From: Alphaproteobacteria bacterium
GTDB lineage: Bacteria > Pseudomonadota > Alphaproteobacteria > Rickettsiales > SXRF01
NCBI GenBank assembly: GCA_019243895.1
Contig: JAFATP010000184.1
Location: 1 to 11,143, forward strand
Length of the DNA: 11,143 bases
Direction: 5' to 3'
This document shows, in pieces, positions 10,750-11,143 of this stretch. The translations under genes were made by a program, and so were the position numbers. Below the pieces are notes generated by a model. The model was not told the DNA's origin. It searched no databases and worked only from the letters and a program-made list of their open reading frames with translations. The first letter of the stretch is position 1. The number at the start of each line of letters is the position of its first letter.

Positions 10750-10815
10750 GTGACAATTGCGTGAAGCGATTGTTACGGTTCGGTTACAACTCTGTTACAG
10801 CTCCGTGAATTCTGC
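10750..10815 (+). promoter_or_regulatory. Six 11-bp direct repeats, probable response-regulator operator
   Basis: Six consecutive 11-bp units begin GTGAC, GTGAA, GTTAC, GTTAC, GTTAC and GTGAA, at 10750, 10761, 10772, 10783, 10794 and 10805. Positions 1, 2 and 4 (G, T, A) are the same in all six, and the middle three share a perfect GTTAC. The other six bases of each unit vary. Head-to-tail half-sites at about one helical turn are how OmpR/PhoB-family regulators bind. The array ends 20 bp upstream of a plus-strand -35, a normal activator position. It also lies 61 bp upstream of the rplU -35. Confidence 0.6.
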
Positions 10816-10835
10816 ATTTCCCCCGTCCTTGGCGC

Positions 10836-10865
10836 TTGCCGGGGAGGGGCAGGGTTCGGTATGAT
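10836..10865 (+). promoter_or_regulatory. Plus-strand promoter for the divergent small gene
   Basis: TTGCCG (10836-10841), an 18-bp spacer and TATGAT (10860-10865) match sigma70 at four and five of six positions. A start near 10872 would leave a leader of about 34 bases before the ATG at 10906. The nearest 11-bp repeat unit would be centred near -62. Confidence 0.5.
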
Positions 10866-10905
10866 CAGAGCATAAGCAAAGCACAGGTCAGTTTCGGTAA
10901 AGATT

Positions 10906-11142
10906 ATGTCGGAGAAAGATACAGAGAATTCGGTTATGCAGATCGACCCAACACAGACAATGCACCTTCATCTGGTTGGAGGCAATGCGGATTTACATGC
11001 TGCCAAAAACTCGCTGCGTGAAATAACCCTGTCTAATATAGCTAATATTATGAGCGCAATTGGCGCGGGAGGCCTTGCAGATGCCGGCATGGTAAGCGGG
11101 CCTGGCGGACCGCAGAGACCCGGCGAGCGAGTGATTGGATAA
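10906..11142 (+). CDS. Hypothetical small protein, 78 residues
   Basis: I do not recognise this protein. It is the only plus-strand gene and is transcribed away from rplU. The N-terminal third is polar (MSEKDTENSVMQIDPTQTMH). A middle segment NSLREITLSNIANIMSAIG could form an amphipathic helix, and the C-terminus is rich in Gly, Ala and Pro (GAGGLADAGMVSGPGGPQRP). There is no cysteine, no clear signal peptide and no convincing membrane span. Two starts compete: 10906, with a weak GGTAAAG site, and 10936, with AGAG nine bases upstream, which would give 68 residues. Codon use (ATA, AGA, GGA, TTA) is less biased than in the ribosomal genes, as expected for a weakly expressed or accessory gene. 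A plausible promoter and a repeat operator precede it, which supports it being real. Confidence 0.5.
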   Translation: MSEKDTENSVMQIDPTQTMHLHLVGGNADLHAAKNSLREITLSNIANIMSAIGAGGLADAGMVSGPGGPQRPGERVIG

Positions 11143-11143
11143 T

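Noticed and set aside
10836..11021. A 61-codon plus-strand frame beginning with TTG upstream of the small gene
   Set aside because: The start codon is the TTG of the predicted -35. It has no ribosome-binding site and it overlaps the better supported frame at 10906.
10906..11142. Possible double-glycine bacteriocin-type precursor
   Set aside because: GG pairs occur at two places, but the residues before them do not fit the leader pattern (hydrophobic at -4, -7 and -12), and no export or immunity gene is in view.

Overview
This window comes from a bacterial chromosome, most likely an alphaproteobacterium. The evidence is indirect: GC-rich third codon positions, an RpoB of 1374 residues (the long alphaproteobacterial size), and typical proteobacterial ribosomal protein sequences. 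I cannot name the genus. Nearly all of the window is one conserved housekeeping block on the minus strand. In transcription order (right to left) it reads rplU-rpmA, secE-nusG, rplK-rplA-rplJ-rplL, then rpoB-rpoC. rpoC is cut by the left edge after 826 codons. The block encodes ribosomal proteins L21, L27, L11, L1, L10 and L7/L12, the translocase subunit SecE, the elongation factor NusG, and the beta and beta' subunits of RNA polymerase. All reading frames that I could follow are intact, with canonical catalytic and metal-binding residues.

The regulatory layout can be partly read. Sigma70-like promoters lie upstream of rplU (TTGACA, 17 bp, CAGAAA), secE (TTGCCA, 16 bp, TATAAC) and rplK (TTGCAT, 17 bp, TATAAA, with an AT-rich UP-like tract). 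A weaker candidate precedes rplL. A strong intrinsic terminator lies between rplL and rpoB and probably acts as a leaky attenuator that sets polymerase output below ribosomal-protein output. The rplA-rplJ gap is only 12 bp, so there is no room for a separate L10 leader.

The unusual material is in the gaps. (1) The 201-bp rpoB-rpoC spacer holds a long imperfect inverted repeat. Its arms are built from tandem 8-bp units of the type GGACTCGA/GAACTCGA. It ends against the rpoC Shine-Dalgarno and contains a small ORF whose stop overlaps the rpoC start (ATGA). (2) The rplL-rpoB gap carries two REP-like palindromes. (3) At the right end, between rplU and a divergent plus-strand small gene, six 11-bp direct repeats with a GTtAC core (10750-10815) form what looks like a head-to-tail operator for an OmpR/PhoB-type response regulator. 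They sit just upstream of a good plus-strand promoter (TTGCCG, 18 bp, TATGAT) and a 78-residue unknown protein. That array with its small gene is the best candidate here for an undescribed regulatory unit; the rest of the window is ordinary housekeeping.
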